Shown one piece after another: positions 33,976 through 47,075 of a stretch of 64,000 nucleotides of DNA. This stretch comes from Isoetes taiwanensis (Eukaryota > Streptophyta > Lycopodiopsida > Isoetales > Isoetaceae): NCBI GenBank assembly GCA_021234155.1, contig JAJEKV010000534.1, forward strand, positions 91,657 to 155,656. Direction: 5' to 3'. Both the position numbers and the translations under genes were made by a program. Position 1 is the first letter of the stretch. The number at the start of each line of letters is the position of its first letter. The notes beneath the pieces were generated by a model. It made no database searches, was not told where the DNA came from, and worked only from the letters and a program-made list of their open reading frames with translations.

Positions 33976-36415
33976 GAGTCACGTCACCGGGTCGTTTAGA
34001 GTCTCCTCTTGCAAAGTCTGAACCTGGGGCCAAGTCTGTTGTGAGTCCTGATTCTGAACCCAAAGCTCCCCAAGCTCGGATATGATCGAAGCGTGTGGCG
34101 GTACACGGCTTGAGGAGGTTTTGGAGGCGTTTATTAGCAGCGAAATCTACAATTTTGCTTTGGAAAATGATTCAACCACATTCCAAATCCATACCTACTG
34201 AAAGGTCTCCGAGGAGGCTTTCCAGCGCAACTAAATTTCAGCTGAAGCGGGCTCTAGATCTCTAGATATGATCAGAAGCGTCCGTCCGGGACCATGCGCT
34301 TTAGGGTTGTGGATGAAAATCTTGTTTGAATTATGACATTTAGACATCATAAATTATAATCCTTCTTTATGAACTTCAAAATAAAGATCTGAAGTGCTTA
34401 AAAACATCATGTCATCATGAGCCTCTGAGATAAGATATCAAAGAAATCGAGCAAAGCGAGAGAGTACTCAAAAGATAAAAAAACTATATTGATAATATAT
34501 GTAATGCACAAGAGAAAAAGACAGGAACTATATTTGTATGGCATCAATTGTGAGGCTCGCCACCAGTATATCATTGTTGTTGTTGTTATTTATTTATTAT
34601 TTTATTTGTTATTTGTTGTTGTTGTTGTTGTTGTTATGAAAATTTTAAAAATGCCCTAATTTTGCAAAGGTGCGAAAATACCCTTGTTTTAGGGGTATTT
34701 TTGGTAAAACCAAACCATATCTTTTTTGATGATCAAATAGAAATATGTCCTCCAGATGAATTATAGATGAGAATGATATCTTTCCATTAAAGTAAAAATC
34801 CTTGAATGGGACTTGAATCTAAGTTATGATTACGATTTGTTTATTATGTACAAATTCACACATAACTTTTTGATTCGGACTCAGTTGGGTGGTTTGCTTT
34901 GATGAGAAGAGAGGATTCTCGCTACCATTCGTCTAAAGGACACATTCTTATGGAATATAAGAAAAAACATTGTAGCCATTTACCAAAAATATAAGCTAAA
35001 ACAAAAGGTAATCTAATTTTGCAAAAAATTAGGAACATTTTTAAATTTTTCCTTATTAAATATTATGTATCAATCACACACCCACTTTGTATCTTGAAGG
35101 TCATGGGCGACAAATATACAATATTTTATCACGGTTTTAGTACCAATGAGCGATGTGATTCCTGACTCTAATAGCTGACCATTATGGTCTTTATCAAGTA
35201 GTGATAGAAAATCATTGCTTTGTATACAGAAAACTTCCATATCTCTCCTCTGTTGCTGACAATGTAAAACACATAGGCCTCATCTTGACCCAGTTAAGAT
35301 TATATCTATGCAATATCTCACTCTTCGAGGAATATTTGACCATTTCCTTGTTTCCATGGCTTTATGAACTTGTCCTATATTTTGCTATAGGCCTTTCAAA
35401 AATCTGGGATCAATGCTTTTAAGTAATAATTTTATTCCGAATAAACCAACAAGGATTTACTTTCAAAATGGTGGTCATGCATGAACCTCTAGCCTTATAG
35501 TTTCTCACTACGTAATATACGTACTAAATCCGGGCCCCAAGCTTAGGTTTCGGCCAATGCTTGCATAGTGATTCCCCAACATTCTATTCCTCGATTAAGC
35601 GGATCGATACCATCCGAAGATGTTGATTGGATCTGTAGCTATCTTAGATAAACAATCATCTAGCGATAATGAATCGAGTTGACAAAATTTATTGTAATCT
35701 GAGCTTGCCTTCAAGAGCATGCATCAGACCTCGCAAAAGGGATGCGCAAAGGGATCTGTTGTCTAATCTCAAGAAAATACTTTCATTCTGGTTTCAATGA
35801 AAAACCATTGTTGTCTTTGAGATAAGGGACCCAGGTGACCCATAAAAGGATAACGGTTTGTACTAAGGTTTAAATGAATTTCTTTAACCCCAATCAGTAA
35901 AGAGAAGCTTGTCTAGATAACGTGCAAACCACAAAACGGTTTGCCACTATTAGTTTACATGCCAGTATACTTGATGAAAGCTCAACCCTGAATGTTTTGT
36001 AACGATAAGTTGCTACAGTGTCACCTTTTAAAGCTACCAGCTGGCGATGGTCCAAGACCATCACTTTTGTTCAGCTAAGTTGACTTTCCTTGTGTTTGGC
36101 GCTAAAAGGCAACTAGGCATCAAAGAAGCAAGTGCAAACCCTTCCGTTGTCTCTAAGAAAACCATTCATTAGTGTACAAAAAGAAGTTGTACGAAAATTA
36201 TCTCAACATGCTACCTGCTAGACTTGTGGCTAAACCATTTCCTGCTTCGTCCCTTAAAGTCAAACAGTTGGAATAATAAGCATCCTTGTTGAACAACTGT
36301 GTGCTGGATCTCACGCATCAAAGTCCTCACGGCTTAACTTCGCTAAAGACCTCCAAATAAAGCAACAATAGCTCCTACGATTGAATACGCTCATTACATT
36401 TCCAATCTACTTCCA
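33976..36415. other. spacer, possibly decayed LINE 3' sequence in part
   Basis: No motif was recognised. 35.2-36.4 kb lies downstream (minus strand) of the second LINE and might be its eroded RT region, but I could not find a palm motif. A (TTG)n microsatellite lies at 34,573-34,637. Confidence 0.35.
34573..34637. repeat. interrupted (TTG)n/(TTA)n microsatellite
   Basis: Five TTG-type units, an interruption rich in TTTA, then about eight more TTG units. Confidence 0.9.
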
Positions 36416-37800
36416 CCAAATGCCAGGGAATTTGTATAAGCATTTGTGAGAGTCTATAAAAGCCGAGACGAGCCGCCCTAGGATGCTAGCTCTTTTGAGG
36501 TCCTTTTCGGGAGTAAGGTACATGATCAAGGGGTACCAAGAGCCACAGCAGTATGGCCCTTTTCGTTCGCATCAGCCCAAGAACTTACTTTGTTTTCTCT
36601 CAACAGCTTTTAACAACTTTGAGAATATCTTTATTGGTATCTGTAGTTGCACATTGTTTCTATCTCGGCTTTATGGATCTATAAAACTTTATTCTCCTTC
36701 CAATCCAGGGTAGCCCTTGTATAGCAGCTTGGTTTTAGCGGCTTAGGTTACATTTCTATGGATTTATCTCCCACCAAATTTTAGTTGTTATATACTCGGA
36801 CCTTTTAGATCTGTGGCCTTACCATTGGACATGTCTTTAGGTGTGTTTTAAACATCACTAACTATGAATATAATCTCATCTACAGCTTTCAGTTGCATGG
36901 ATTCACCTTTATATATCTCTCACGACCATATCTTGATGGCGCCCTTGCATCTAGACTTGTATGTGTTGCTTGCTTGATATTTTATTCCATAATGCTTTCA
37001 CGACCTAAATTTTCTGCCTTCTCGGTAGCTTCTTTTCTCCCCTTAAAGATTTTGTACACCACTTGGGCATTACCTTGAGCATCCACCCGGTGGCTGCGCT
37101 TCAAAAGCGGCATTCCATGTCCCACCAACCATTTGACTTTGGCTTTCTTGCCTCATACACCCAAAATGTACTCATAGCTGTTGTGTGTAATAAATTTGAA
37201 ATCGGGCTCCATTTTCTTCTATAATCACGACCAAAGTGACACCATCTAACACCTCCCCAAAGGCATTCCTTATATTGGTCTTTTTCCTATCATCCAACTT
37301 CAAACTTGGTCTGATTTGTCTTAGTGGAAACATAATCGCCAATTAAAAATCTGAAGGCGCATGATAAGATTCGGTGACTTGTTTGCCACATGAAAATTCC
37401 GTTATTGAATTTTGCTTATCATTTAGCAAATAATCAACCATGCTAGAGCCCGGATATTTGAAACGCGTGTCTTTACATGATTAGAGGAAGGTAGTAATGC
37501 CATTTAATATTTTTTGAGGTTACATCTTGTTCCCAGCTCGAGGAATATTTGACTTCTTTTTTACGGCATTGTCTCTGAGCACCTTTTAAAGGACATCTTC
37601 CTCTTCAGGAGACAAATATCCCCAAAGACTTATAAGAGGTTGCTTGCGCGAGTTTTAGTTCTGCGCATTGAACTCCCGACCAAAGAACTTCTCCCAATTC
37701 TTTGCATTCTAAGAGTATCTTCTGAGTTTATGAAATGGGTTTGCTTGGCCTAATTCAACATGAAAATATGTGACACTTGGGGGCATACGAGCTGGCCATG
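36416..37800 (-). mobile_element. LINE fragment: endonuclease to EN-RT linker
   Basis: Minus-strand blocks in LINE ORF2 order. Near 37,690-37,660 is FFGREFNAQ, a degraded GDFNA motif, followed by TKTRASNLLISLWGYLSP and NIPRAGNKM (the NG...GN segment). Near 37,460-37,370 is RFKYPGSSMVDYLLNDKQNS, then CGKQVTESYHAPSD, corresponding to GSSVVDYLL and a degraded SDH. Near 37,320-37,200 are KLDDRKKTNIRNAFGEVLDG and RFKFITHNSYEYILG. Near 37,140-36,990 are KVKWLVGHGMPLLKRS and KEATEKAENLGRESIME. Near 36,840-36,780 is MSNGKATDLKGPS then QLKFGG, the linker segment (NGKAxDxxG...LK+G) that precedes RT. At least five frame breaks are present. The EN signature resembles that at 31.9-32.4 kb, so the two may be related families. 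Confidence 0.65.
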
Positions 37801-39425
37801 TAGCATAAGTCCATAGTCAACACTTGTATACATGAATATCCGGTGACATAACTAATATTGATAAAGGAGGTAATCATGCATCCAGCGGTGGTAAGGCCTT
37901 GGATTAGGGTGATTCCATACATGGTTCAAAACCAATGGCTACCATGAATTGGGAGACATGGGCGGTGCAAATCCCACCAACCATGCCTTCAAACAAAAGG
38001 GGGGTATGTAATATTCTAACAGACATTCCTTAACCAAGCTGGGTAAAATCATCTAGGCAGGCGTTTATGAGTAGCCACATCTATTCGTTTATATAGGTGT
38101 CTGGGAATACTTACGGGCACATTTTCAAGATTCATTATGCTTGAACAATCTCCCATGGGGCCCATTAATCTCTCCCACTAAGACTATGCTCATCTTGAAA
38201 CTATAATTTAACCATCTATCTGGGGGGCGAGCATCCAACATTATGGTTTAACCATGCATACGATTGGTTTGCATCATATGTGATGTTCCTAATTGATAAT
38301 GAATTTAGTTTAGGCTTCGAAGTCTGACACGTATTGAAAATGGACAATATTTCCTTCTAATTATAATTGGAATGGACTTATAGAAGGAAGTGCAGTCATT
38401 TTCCAAGATTTTTGCGGGGAAAAAGTGGCTGACTAATAGCCATATGCAAGCTCCGCTCCATGTCTACCTTAGGGTTTTAGAGTAATCTTATATTTATAGC
38501 CAGTGCGTTTATGACGAGGGGGTATTTATGTCGGGCTTTTATGTCGGGGCATTTATGCAGTGCATTTATAATGAGTGCATTTATAATGGGGCATTTATGA
38601 GGGCCATTTATGGCGAAGGCGTATGCGTCATTAAATCCGCCGTTAATTCCCGACCGCGTGCAATTTGGCGATGAATGCATTTATGGCCGGGACATTTATG
38701 GCGGCGCATTTATGACGGGCATTCAGACCTGCTTAAGCCATTCCAGCGATTCTTTTTCGGTCACCGGTCTCCTTCGCCTTAAAAAATCATTGGCTAATTT
38801 TACTTTTTTGAAAAATCTCCATTAAGTAAAATCGAGAAGATATACAACTATTGGGTTTCCAACACGGTATCCATACAAAAGCAAGTTATGAAGCTTATGA
38901 GATGCAATGAAGGCATGAAAACCCATAAGCCATATAGGTTACATCCATCCATGGTCTGAAAGAATCTCGAGGGTTGGTAAAAGGAAGTTGTCAATGTCTT
39001 TTATTTTACGTTTTTATTATGCCGATACATGTCATATTCGACATATGTCCTTGCTTTAATAAGGTCAAATACAATTTTAGCCATGCAATTGATTCGGTCT
39101 TGCATCAAACTTTGGACAAGACTTTAGAATACAACATATAGTTGGGGTTATTTTTTATGTAGCTTGACGATGGGTGCTAGGGGTGCTTTAGGTGCAGACC
39201 CCATTTTTGCCGGTCGAAACGATTTCGATGGGTTGAAGAATAATGAAGAAACGGCGAGAAAAGTGATTTGCTTGACACATCGAATTGGGGAAATTAAAGT
39301 TAGCCATATCAATGATAAGGTGTAGGGGCTAGTTCTCCTGCTCCAAATTGGGGGGCTGAAGTAGTTCAAGAGAATTTTTTGAAAATTAGATGGAAATTAC
39401 TTGGTTTAGCAAAAAACATTTTGAA
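37801..39425. other. spacer with a degenerate minisatellite
   Basis: No gene is seen. The minisatellite at 38,500-38,728 is listed separately. The sequence just before 39,430 shows no similarity to the interior of the array that follows. Confidence 0.35.
38500..38728. repeat. degenerate GCATTTATGG(C)GG minisatellite
   Basis: About 14 irregular copies of a 12-17 bp phrase centred on CATTTATG followed by a variable G-rich piece (GGGGCATTTATG, GTGCATTTATAATGA, GGACATTTATGGC). The spacing wobble and variable G runs could be real or reflect base errors. Confidence 0.7.
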
Positions 39426-39959
39426 TGGAATTCAAATGGGTTTAGTTGAAAGGTATCTTCTTCGAATATGCGGCTCAATTTGATAAGCCAAAAGATCCAT
39501 AAGACCTTCTTTGCTTTGCTCTTGATATTGCTTTGGATGAATTCATTCCAAACTATATATTGCGGTATGAGACCTAACCAAATCAAATCGAAAATCCATA
39601 AAATTATGGATCCATATGCATGCCGTGCAAGCGTGGTACCTTCATCTCATGTATCTCCTTCCCGAAGCCTCCTCTTAGATGATTATTGAAAAGGTGTGTG
39701 CAATTGTGTATCCCCAAATACCCACATGTAAATGAATTCTATGACTAAAAAGATTGCAAGAAAGAGAAGAATCTGAGAAATGAGTCTTTGGAAGAGATGA
39801 GGGCAAAAGCAAAAATCACCACAGACGAAACAAAAATTGGCCAAATTGTGATTTTTCACCAATCAGGTATAACTTTTTACTTTTTGCATTTGGAGATAGA
39901 AAGATTTTTCGCGAAAGCGTGAGAACATTAATCTGAATTAAATGTTTTACAAGCATATT

Positions 39960-41440
39960 GTTAACACAATGTGAAGGGACTATGATGTTAAGAAACGTTC
40001 GGGGACTCAAAGATATCAATCAAGCAAAGTCCTCCACCTTGATGATGGCTGTCATTGGAAGTAGTAATTACCTTTGTGTTGCAAAGGGCTTTAAACTTGA
40101 AAAGAAGGGTTGTATGTCTTTGCTCTAGACAAAGGAGATTAGTTGAGATTGGAGGACCTTGGTGCATATTTAATAAGAAGACTAGTCAGATAAGCTCTCA
40201 GATGAAAGATCGAAAAAGGATATAACTTTTGGATCGAAAGCGTGTGTCTCTCAAACAAAAGCAAGTCATTAAACTAAGGAGGCTGTTTGGATGGAAAAAA
40301 AACATGAAGCCTTATAACTTTACATGTAATTCACTTCTTGGAAGAATATGAGATATTTAAATGCTTTTTCATTGTCTTAAAATTGGGATTTCTTTCATCT
40401 TTGATTTGTTTTTAAAAATCGGAGTAACGTTCTATAGAAGATTCAAAGCGTGTTTTTCGACATGAAGATAGGTTTGAGGTTGTTTGAAAATTTAAAAGCC
40501 TAAATTTGTTAAGACTCAAAGATAGGGGAGGCGTGTTCTTGCATCTATCACATGAGGATGGAGCTTGAGACAAGCATAACAAGATTGAACAGATCTTAGC
40601 ATTCACGTAGAAAATGTACTTGTAAAGTGTGTACTATTTGTGGTCCATGCTTAGGGTGCAGTATACACCTCATACTCAGCAGGTATAGGTGACATGTGGA
40701 GGATTATAGTCTGTCAAAGGATGATATAATAGATTGGCATAAGTCTAAATGCTTGAAAATGGAATGTAGTGATTGTGGCCTCAAATCATTTCTAAAATGT
40801 CCTAAGGAAAAAGGAAAACAATGAAGATTGATTGGAAGAATTTTAAGAAGGTATGGATTGAATTTGATTCCTTGTTTTGGCCCCAACAATGCATGTCAAC
40901 ATTTCTGAAATTTACATCATGTCAACATTTGTGAAGTTTATACCCATCTACTATGCTTGGTGAAAGAAACTTATGTGAAGGATGTTGGTAAGGGTAAAGC
41001 CATTATAAACCGCGAAGGATGTAATGAAGTTGGCTTACAAAGGCACGTCTTTGCAAGAATTCATGGAACATCTTTGATCACGGTGATCAAACAATTCATT
41101 TCCCCATAACTATATCGCATGATGGCAAACAAATGGAGTTTAAAGTGCTTACAAACTTTTCAATGAGATCTTGTCATAATGTGGTGGCTTTTGTCGAGAA
41201 TTATACTTTCAAAATTCAACAAGAAATTCAAACTCTACATTGGAGAAATGATGGGTGTTCGATCCTTGTGCACGTCACTTATAGGCATGCAAATGATGGT
41301 GAATGTCAAATCTTGTAGTATGTGAAAGCAAGTTGATTCAAAAGACTCATTTTATATGTCCAGATGATCGAGAGCATGACATTTCATTTATGCGACATTG
41401 TCTCCAAGGCACCATGATTATTTGACAAGTAAAAAGTATG
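39960..41440 (+). pseudogene. DDE-like transposase, array unit 1
   Basis: Same family as the gene at 27.5-30.8 kb but on the opposite strand. Order of motifs: a DINQAKSSTL N-terminus at about 40,010, the MKIGLRLFENLK-type segment at about 40,460 (degraded), paired cysteines CKVCTICGPCLGC-like at 40,620-40,665, DIIDWHKSKCLKMEC at 40,725-40,775, CPKEKGK at 40,798. Then NVVAFVENYTFKIQQEIQTL and HWRNDGCSILVHVTYRHAND at 41,180-41,300, and CPDDREHDISFMRHC at 41,358-41,402. The DFxENY-type and SDDxxHD-type blocks correspond to the core of the family. The SDG and HGKGEHDGAG blocks are not recognisable downstream. Many frame breaks occur. Confidence 0.6.
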
Positions 41441-44049
41441 CATAGGGCCCCAAAAATTAACCCTTATATTCATGTCGGGATGGAAACTAGTATAAAAGTG
41501 GTTTTATTACATGTGATTTCTTTCTTAAAATTTCTTTGAATGCTCTTTTTGAATCGTCTATAATTGGATAGCCGCTGAATTCTGGCTGCTACTTAGTGTT
41601 TTAACCGTATGAGACTTGTGCTCACATAAAGAAGCTCAATGAGAGAATGGTAATATTAAATTGGTCAGTCCATTAGATACCTACTAGAATGAATATTCTT
41701 TTATGGTGCATGAATCCATACCTTGCATTTTATTTCGTCACATATTGAGGATGAACCTACTGTGGTATCGATAGTTGTGGGGAGGTAATTCCATAAGGCC
41801 TATGCAAATTTAAGTCCTCCATTGCATATAATGGTCTTTTCAAGATAAGAATAAGTGAGGAAATAGATTAATATTTTATGGAGTCTAGATATAGATATCT
41901 TCTTGGCCATCGAGCAAATGAAGTGCTTTCATTAAGTAGGGCATTGGGCATAGTTTATGAAAACTTTAAGGTGGAATCTAGCTATAAAATCTTGGCTTTG
42001 GTGAATAAAGAGTGCTACTACAGACTTTTGCTCTTTCATCGGTGGGCTTACAAAGTGGTATTTGAATTCAAAAGCTTTCGGTCGATTACAAAAATGTTTG
42101 GTATCTTTAGCAAGAAGATGCGAGGTTGGAAATATGGAAATATTAGAAGATAAGGTGAACTACTGCAATATTTTATGCGTGCATATTGTAGCTTAAAGAT
42201 TTAATACTTACATATTTGGGGGATATGGGGATATTATTCGAATTCTTGCTTCATTCTGCCTCCTCTATGTATAACACTACATTAAACTTTGTACACATTG
42301 ATACATTTTGCGCATTTCGTTAAGGGAGGAAGAGAGGTTTAAAGTGACTTGAAACTAAGGCATGAGATATGTCAGTCTTGTTGGGCTGGTCCACTCTCCC
42401 GGATGCATCTATATAGTGTAGATATGGCAGCGAGCCTAACCAATTTTCTGAGCGTTATGAGGCTGATGCATTGTGAATTTGCTACGGTGTGACAAAATTC
42501 TGAGGTTTCTTTTAAACTATAATCAAGCATAAAGATTTCAGGGTTCTCGTTCCGGAAAAACATATATTTCTAATCCTTATTTGTCTAGCTACAAGCAAAG
42601 GTTGGTGGTTGTTAGAATATGATGATAAATATATCACGGGGCCTATAAGGTGAGAGCGGGTCTATAAAGCACTCGGGGCCAATGTCGGATGGGAGGATTA
42701 ACATGTCGGGGCTAATATTAAAATTAACCACGAACTATATGTTAAAGCGGAGTTAGTTAAGCATTCTTTTATGTTATATTATTATTGAGGATTACATCAA
42801 GGTGAAGGCGAAAAAGCCCAAGAAATCTAAGCTTACACATTGGTGACAGGCTCTTACCCTTCTTAGGCTCTTGTCCTCTGGTTTCTGCGGTACTTGGGAT
42901 TTCTTGCTCCTATGTGTGTTTTCCCATTATTTCAAATTGGAAAAGCTTACAAGACAAGATGGCAAATGGCGGAAGATTATTTCATTGGTTAACATGGTAG
43001 AGACCTTTGGGTCTTGAAAATTAATTTGTATTCAACATGTTGAATAAGGTCAGTACTTTCATATCAAATGATTCAAGTTTGGGAAGTTGTGTAATATAAT
43101 TTTGCTGAATATTTTTATCGCAGTTCAGAAAAACAGTCTTTTAGATGTAAAAAAGTATTTTATAAGTGGTTCTACAAAGATTTATAGAGAACATTTTGGT
43201 TCTAAATGAAATTATGTCTAAGCTCTCTAAGGATTTGAAACTTCTTATAAATTGTAGAATCACGGTAATTTATTTAGCTTGGATAAATGTTGACCATTTT
43301 AAGGCTTAAGTCAAATAAATACTGTTTTGGCTTAAAAGGCTGCATATTATTTAGAAGTGGTCTTTGCAAAAGTCCATGAAGAGGTAAAAGTCTGTTGAAT
43401 GGATTTAAAGTTTTTTTTCATAAACTCGGTTCTCTAGTTATACTAGGGACCTTAAAATGGTTAGAATCACAGTGTATATATAATTTCTTACTAATACTTA
43501 TTGGATATTTATAGAAAATTAGCATAGGTGGAAATGATAATTACATTACAAATAATGCATGTCTTTGGATAATCCATGACATAAGTTTGGAAAATGCCAT
43601 TGGGTTTTGGAAGTGCCATTGGGCTCTTTTGAATATCTTGCTCTTAAATTTTGATGACTTTATTAACATTGTGCATCTTGCTTTATAATGTCTTGGAAAT
43701 TTTGATGGCTTTTCGACTTACATTTGGACTAATAGCTACAATGCATCTTGCCCGCCTCAAGGAGATTTGAATTTGATAGCTACAAACTATACAAGTGGCC
43801 TTGAAGGTAATTCTCTCACATATATGATTATTCTTATGTTTCAATGATGCAATTGATGGAGACATTTTGCTCTTAGGTTTGCGAAACCATATAATATGAT
43901 TAGAGATTCAATTGCTTTTATAGTTGTGAGCTACTACAGATATTAGTGGTTTGATCTAAGCTTTTGCTCTAATGGCTTCGAGAAAACATGTCATTATTAA
44001 TGTTCTCATCTTGTATGGAATGAGACACATCCTTGAAGATGAAAGCCAT

Positions 44050-44376
44050 ACTCTTACGAGTTGCCCACCTTTTTGAGATAGTGGGAATCATTTTTGACCT
44101 TAGCATTCCATTCACGCTTCCATAACTTCCGAGCACCATCGTGCATGACTTGGCATTATACATACTTGAGGTTCTAGATAAGCGTGCGCAATTCTTGAGC
44201 CCTCGGTTAGTCATTATCTCAACTTGTCTAGTATCATCATTCTTGCCAAAGGTTTTTCCTTAAAACCTTCGGGGATTTTTAATCTAGTAGTAATGATTGT
44301 ACTAGCCCATTGTATGGGTCCCATGGCCTGTGTGGTCTCAAGTGAGCGTTAAAAAACTATTCTATTCTATTCTATT
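44050..44376 (+). mobile_element. SINE-like segment with (ATTCT)n tail, ancestral copy in the array units
   Basis: The segment ends ATGGGTCCCATG, then GGTCTC, GTGAGCGTTAAAAAA and (CTATT)4. The same end recurs at about 49,968, 52,506 and 55,760 in the other units, so it was present before amplification. The reverse complement of the unit 2 insertion at 47,076-47,432 shows the same tail and scattered matches further in. The limits at the 5' side are approximate. No tRNA-like promoter boxes were confirmed. Confidence 0.45.
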
Positions 44377-45189
44377 CCTTGAATCATGTTCAACAAAGAA
44401 GATTTGATCACAAATACTTAAGACTTTGATATTCCAAGGTGAGTAGTGATTTGGCATTAACACAGGTGGGGTGGGGCCCTTGTGGCAACAAGGCCCTATT
44501 CCCCTGTTACTATAGGCGGAACTAAATTATTAATTGTTTGATATAGTCGATAATTGTGAAGGGCCCCCTTTGCGGAAGGAGGAAGGTTTTTATTAAAATG
44601 ATGATATGTAGTTTGCTATGCAATGTATAAGCATGAATTATGACTTAGCAACTAGCACATAGTGAGAATAAAGTTCATGCAGAGATTTCAATGGATTTAG
44701 TTGAAAGGTATCTTTTTGAATATGCAACTCAATTTGATGGCCAAGATCCATAAGACCTTCTTCTTTGCTCTTAATATTGCTTTGGATGAATTCATTCCAA
44801 ACTATATTGTGCGGTATGAGACACCAAATCCACAAGAAATCCATGAAATTATGGATCCATATGCATCTGCTGCGTGCAAGCTGTGGTACCTTCATCTCAT
44901 GTATCTCATTCACGAAGCCTCTGACATGCTTAGATGATTGCGAAAAGGTGTGCAATTGTGTATCCCCAAATACCACATGTAAATGAATTCTGCTCGGCTA
45001 AAAAGATTGCAAAGAAAGAGGAAGAAAGTCGAAATTAGTCTTTGGGCGGATGAGAGGCAAAGCAAAAATCACCACCAGGGCGAGAAACAAAAATTAGTGT
45101 GAAATTGTGATTTTCACCAATAAGGTATGCTTTACTTTGCATTTTGGAGATAGAAAAGAGATTTTTGCAGAAGCGTGAGAACATTGTCA

Positions 45190-46740
45190 CGAATTAAATG
45201 TTTACAAGCATATTGTTAACAATGTGAAGGAGACTCTTGATGTTAAGAAACATTGCGGGGACTCAAGATATCAATCAAGCAAAGTCCTCCACCTTGATGA
45301 TGGCTGTCATTGAAGTAGTAATTACCTTTGTGTTTGCAAGGGCTCTAAACTTGAAAGAAAGGGTTGTATGTGCTGCTCTAGACAAAAGGAGATTAGTTGA
45401 GATTGGAGGACCTTGGTGCATATTTAATAAGAAGACTAGATCGGATAAGCTCTCGATGAAGATCGAAAAAGGATATAACTTTTGGATCTCGAAAGCGTGT
45501 GTCTCTCAAACAAAAAGCAAGTCATTAAACTAAGGAGGCATTTGGATGGAAAAAAAGCATGAAAGCCTATATAACTTGCATGTAATTCACTTCTTGGAAG
45601 AATAACGAGATATTTAAATGCTTTTTCATTGTCTTAAAATTGGGATTTCTTTCATCTTTGATTTGTTTTTAAAAATCCAGGTAACGTTCTATAGAAGATT
45701 CAAGCGTGTTTTTCCTGACATGAAGATAGGTTTGAGGTTGTTTGAAAATTTAAAGCCTAAATTTGTTAGAAGACTCAAAGATAGGGAGGCGTGTTCTTTG
45801 CATCTATCACATGAGGATGGAGCTTGTGAGACAAGCACTTAACAAGATTAGACAAGATCTTAGCATTCGCGGTAGAAAATGTACTTGTAAGTGTGCTATT
45901 TGTGGTCCATGCTTAGGGTGCGAAGTATACACTCATACTTTCAACAGTGTGAGTGACATGTGGAGAGTTATGATCTGTCCAAAGGATGATATAATAGATT
46001 GGCATAAGTCTAAATGCTTGAAAATGGAATGTGGTGATTGTGGCCTCAAATCATTTCTAAAATGTCCTAAGGAAAAAGGAAAACAATGAAGATTGATTGG
46101 AAGAATTTTAAGAAGGTATGGATTGAATTTGATTCCTTGTTTTTGGCTAACAATGCATGTCAACATTTCTGAAATTTACATCATGTCAACATTTGTGAAG
46201 TTTATGCCATTCTACTATCTTTGCGGTGAAAAGAAACTTATGTGAAGGATGTTGGTAAAGGGGTAAACCCATTATAAACGAAGGATGTAATGAAGTTGGC
46301 TTATAAGAACACGTCTTTGCAGAATTCATGGAACATCTTGATGCAGTGATCAAGCAATTCATTCCCCCATAACTATAGCGCATGACGGCAAAGCAAATCA
46401 GTTTAAAAGTGCCCACAAACTTTTCCAGTGAGATCTTTGTTATATACATAATTGACTTTGTTAAAATTATACTTTCAAAATTCAACAAAATTCAAACTCT
46501 ACATTGGAGAAACGATCGGTGTTCGATCCTTGTGCACATCACTTATAGGCATGCAAATGATGGTGAATGTCCAAATCTTGTAGTATGTGAAAGCAAGTTG
46601 GTCAAAAAGACTCATTTTATATGTCCAGATGATCGAGAGCATGACATTTCATTTATGCGACATTGTCTCCAAAGGCACCATGATTATTTGACAAGTAAAA
46701 GTATCGCAAGGCCCCCAAAAATTAACTTATATTCATAATC
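45190..46740 (+). pseudogene. DDE-like transposase, array unit 2 (best preserved copy)
   Basis: Blocks in order: 45,237-45,533 encodes an N-terminus with KKTRSDKLSMKIEKGYNFW, equivalent to the RKTRSD...YDFW start of the family. 45,700-45,842 encodes FPDMKIGLRLFENLKPKFVR and LKDREACSLHLSHEDGACET. 45,860-46,089 holds the zinc domain: CTCKCAICGPCLGC, ICPKDDIIDWHKSKCLKMEC, GDCGLKSFLKCPKEKGK. 46,090-46,180 is the KIDWKNFKKVW strand region. 46,430-46,700 contains FVKIILSKFN, LHWRNDRCSILVHITYRHAN and HFICPDDREHDISFMRHCLQ. A possible SDG block (D-G followed by METSIKGGF) lies near 46,738. Zinc binding and a DDE fold are inferred from family resemblance. Several frame changes exist. Confidence 0.65.
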
Positions 46741-47075
46741 GGGATGGAAACTAGTATAAAAGGTGGTTTTATTACATGCAATTTCTTTCTTAAATTTCTT
46801 TGAATGCTCTTGAATTCGTCTTAGTGTTTTAATAGTATGGACTTGTGCTACCAAAAGAAGCTCAAGAGAATGGTAATATTAAATTGGTCAGCCATTAGAT
46901 ACTACTCGGCGGATATTCTACTTATGGTACATGAATCCATGCACCTTGCATTTATTTCGTCACATATTGAGGATGAACCCTCTTTGTGGTATCGATAGTT
47001 ATGAGAGGGTAATTCCATAGGCTATGCAAATTTAAGTCCTCCATTGCATATAATGGTCTTTCAAGATAAGAATAG

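Larger units (their letters stand above)
39430..44690 (+). repeat. tandem array unit 1, about 5.26 kb
   Basis: Full-length unit with the A-type head (TTTAGTTGAAAGGTATCTT at about 39,441), followed by the transposase block (39,960-41,440), a conserved non-transposase body (41,500-44,050) and a SINE-like segment with an ATTCT tail (to 44,376). It ends at the ACTTAGCAACTAGCACATAG phrase (44,643). Unit 2 repeats this layout in the same order. The left edge of homology is near 39,430. It holds no SINE insertion at the 41,848 site, so it gives an empty-site reference. Confidence 0.8.
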
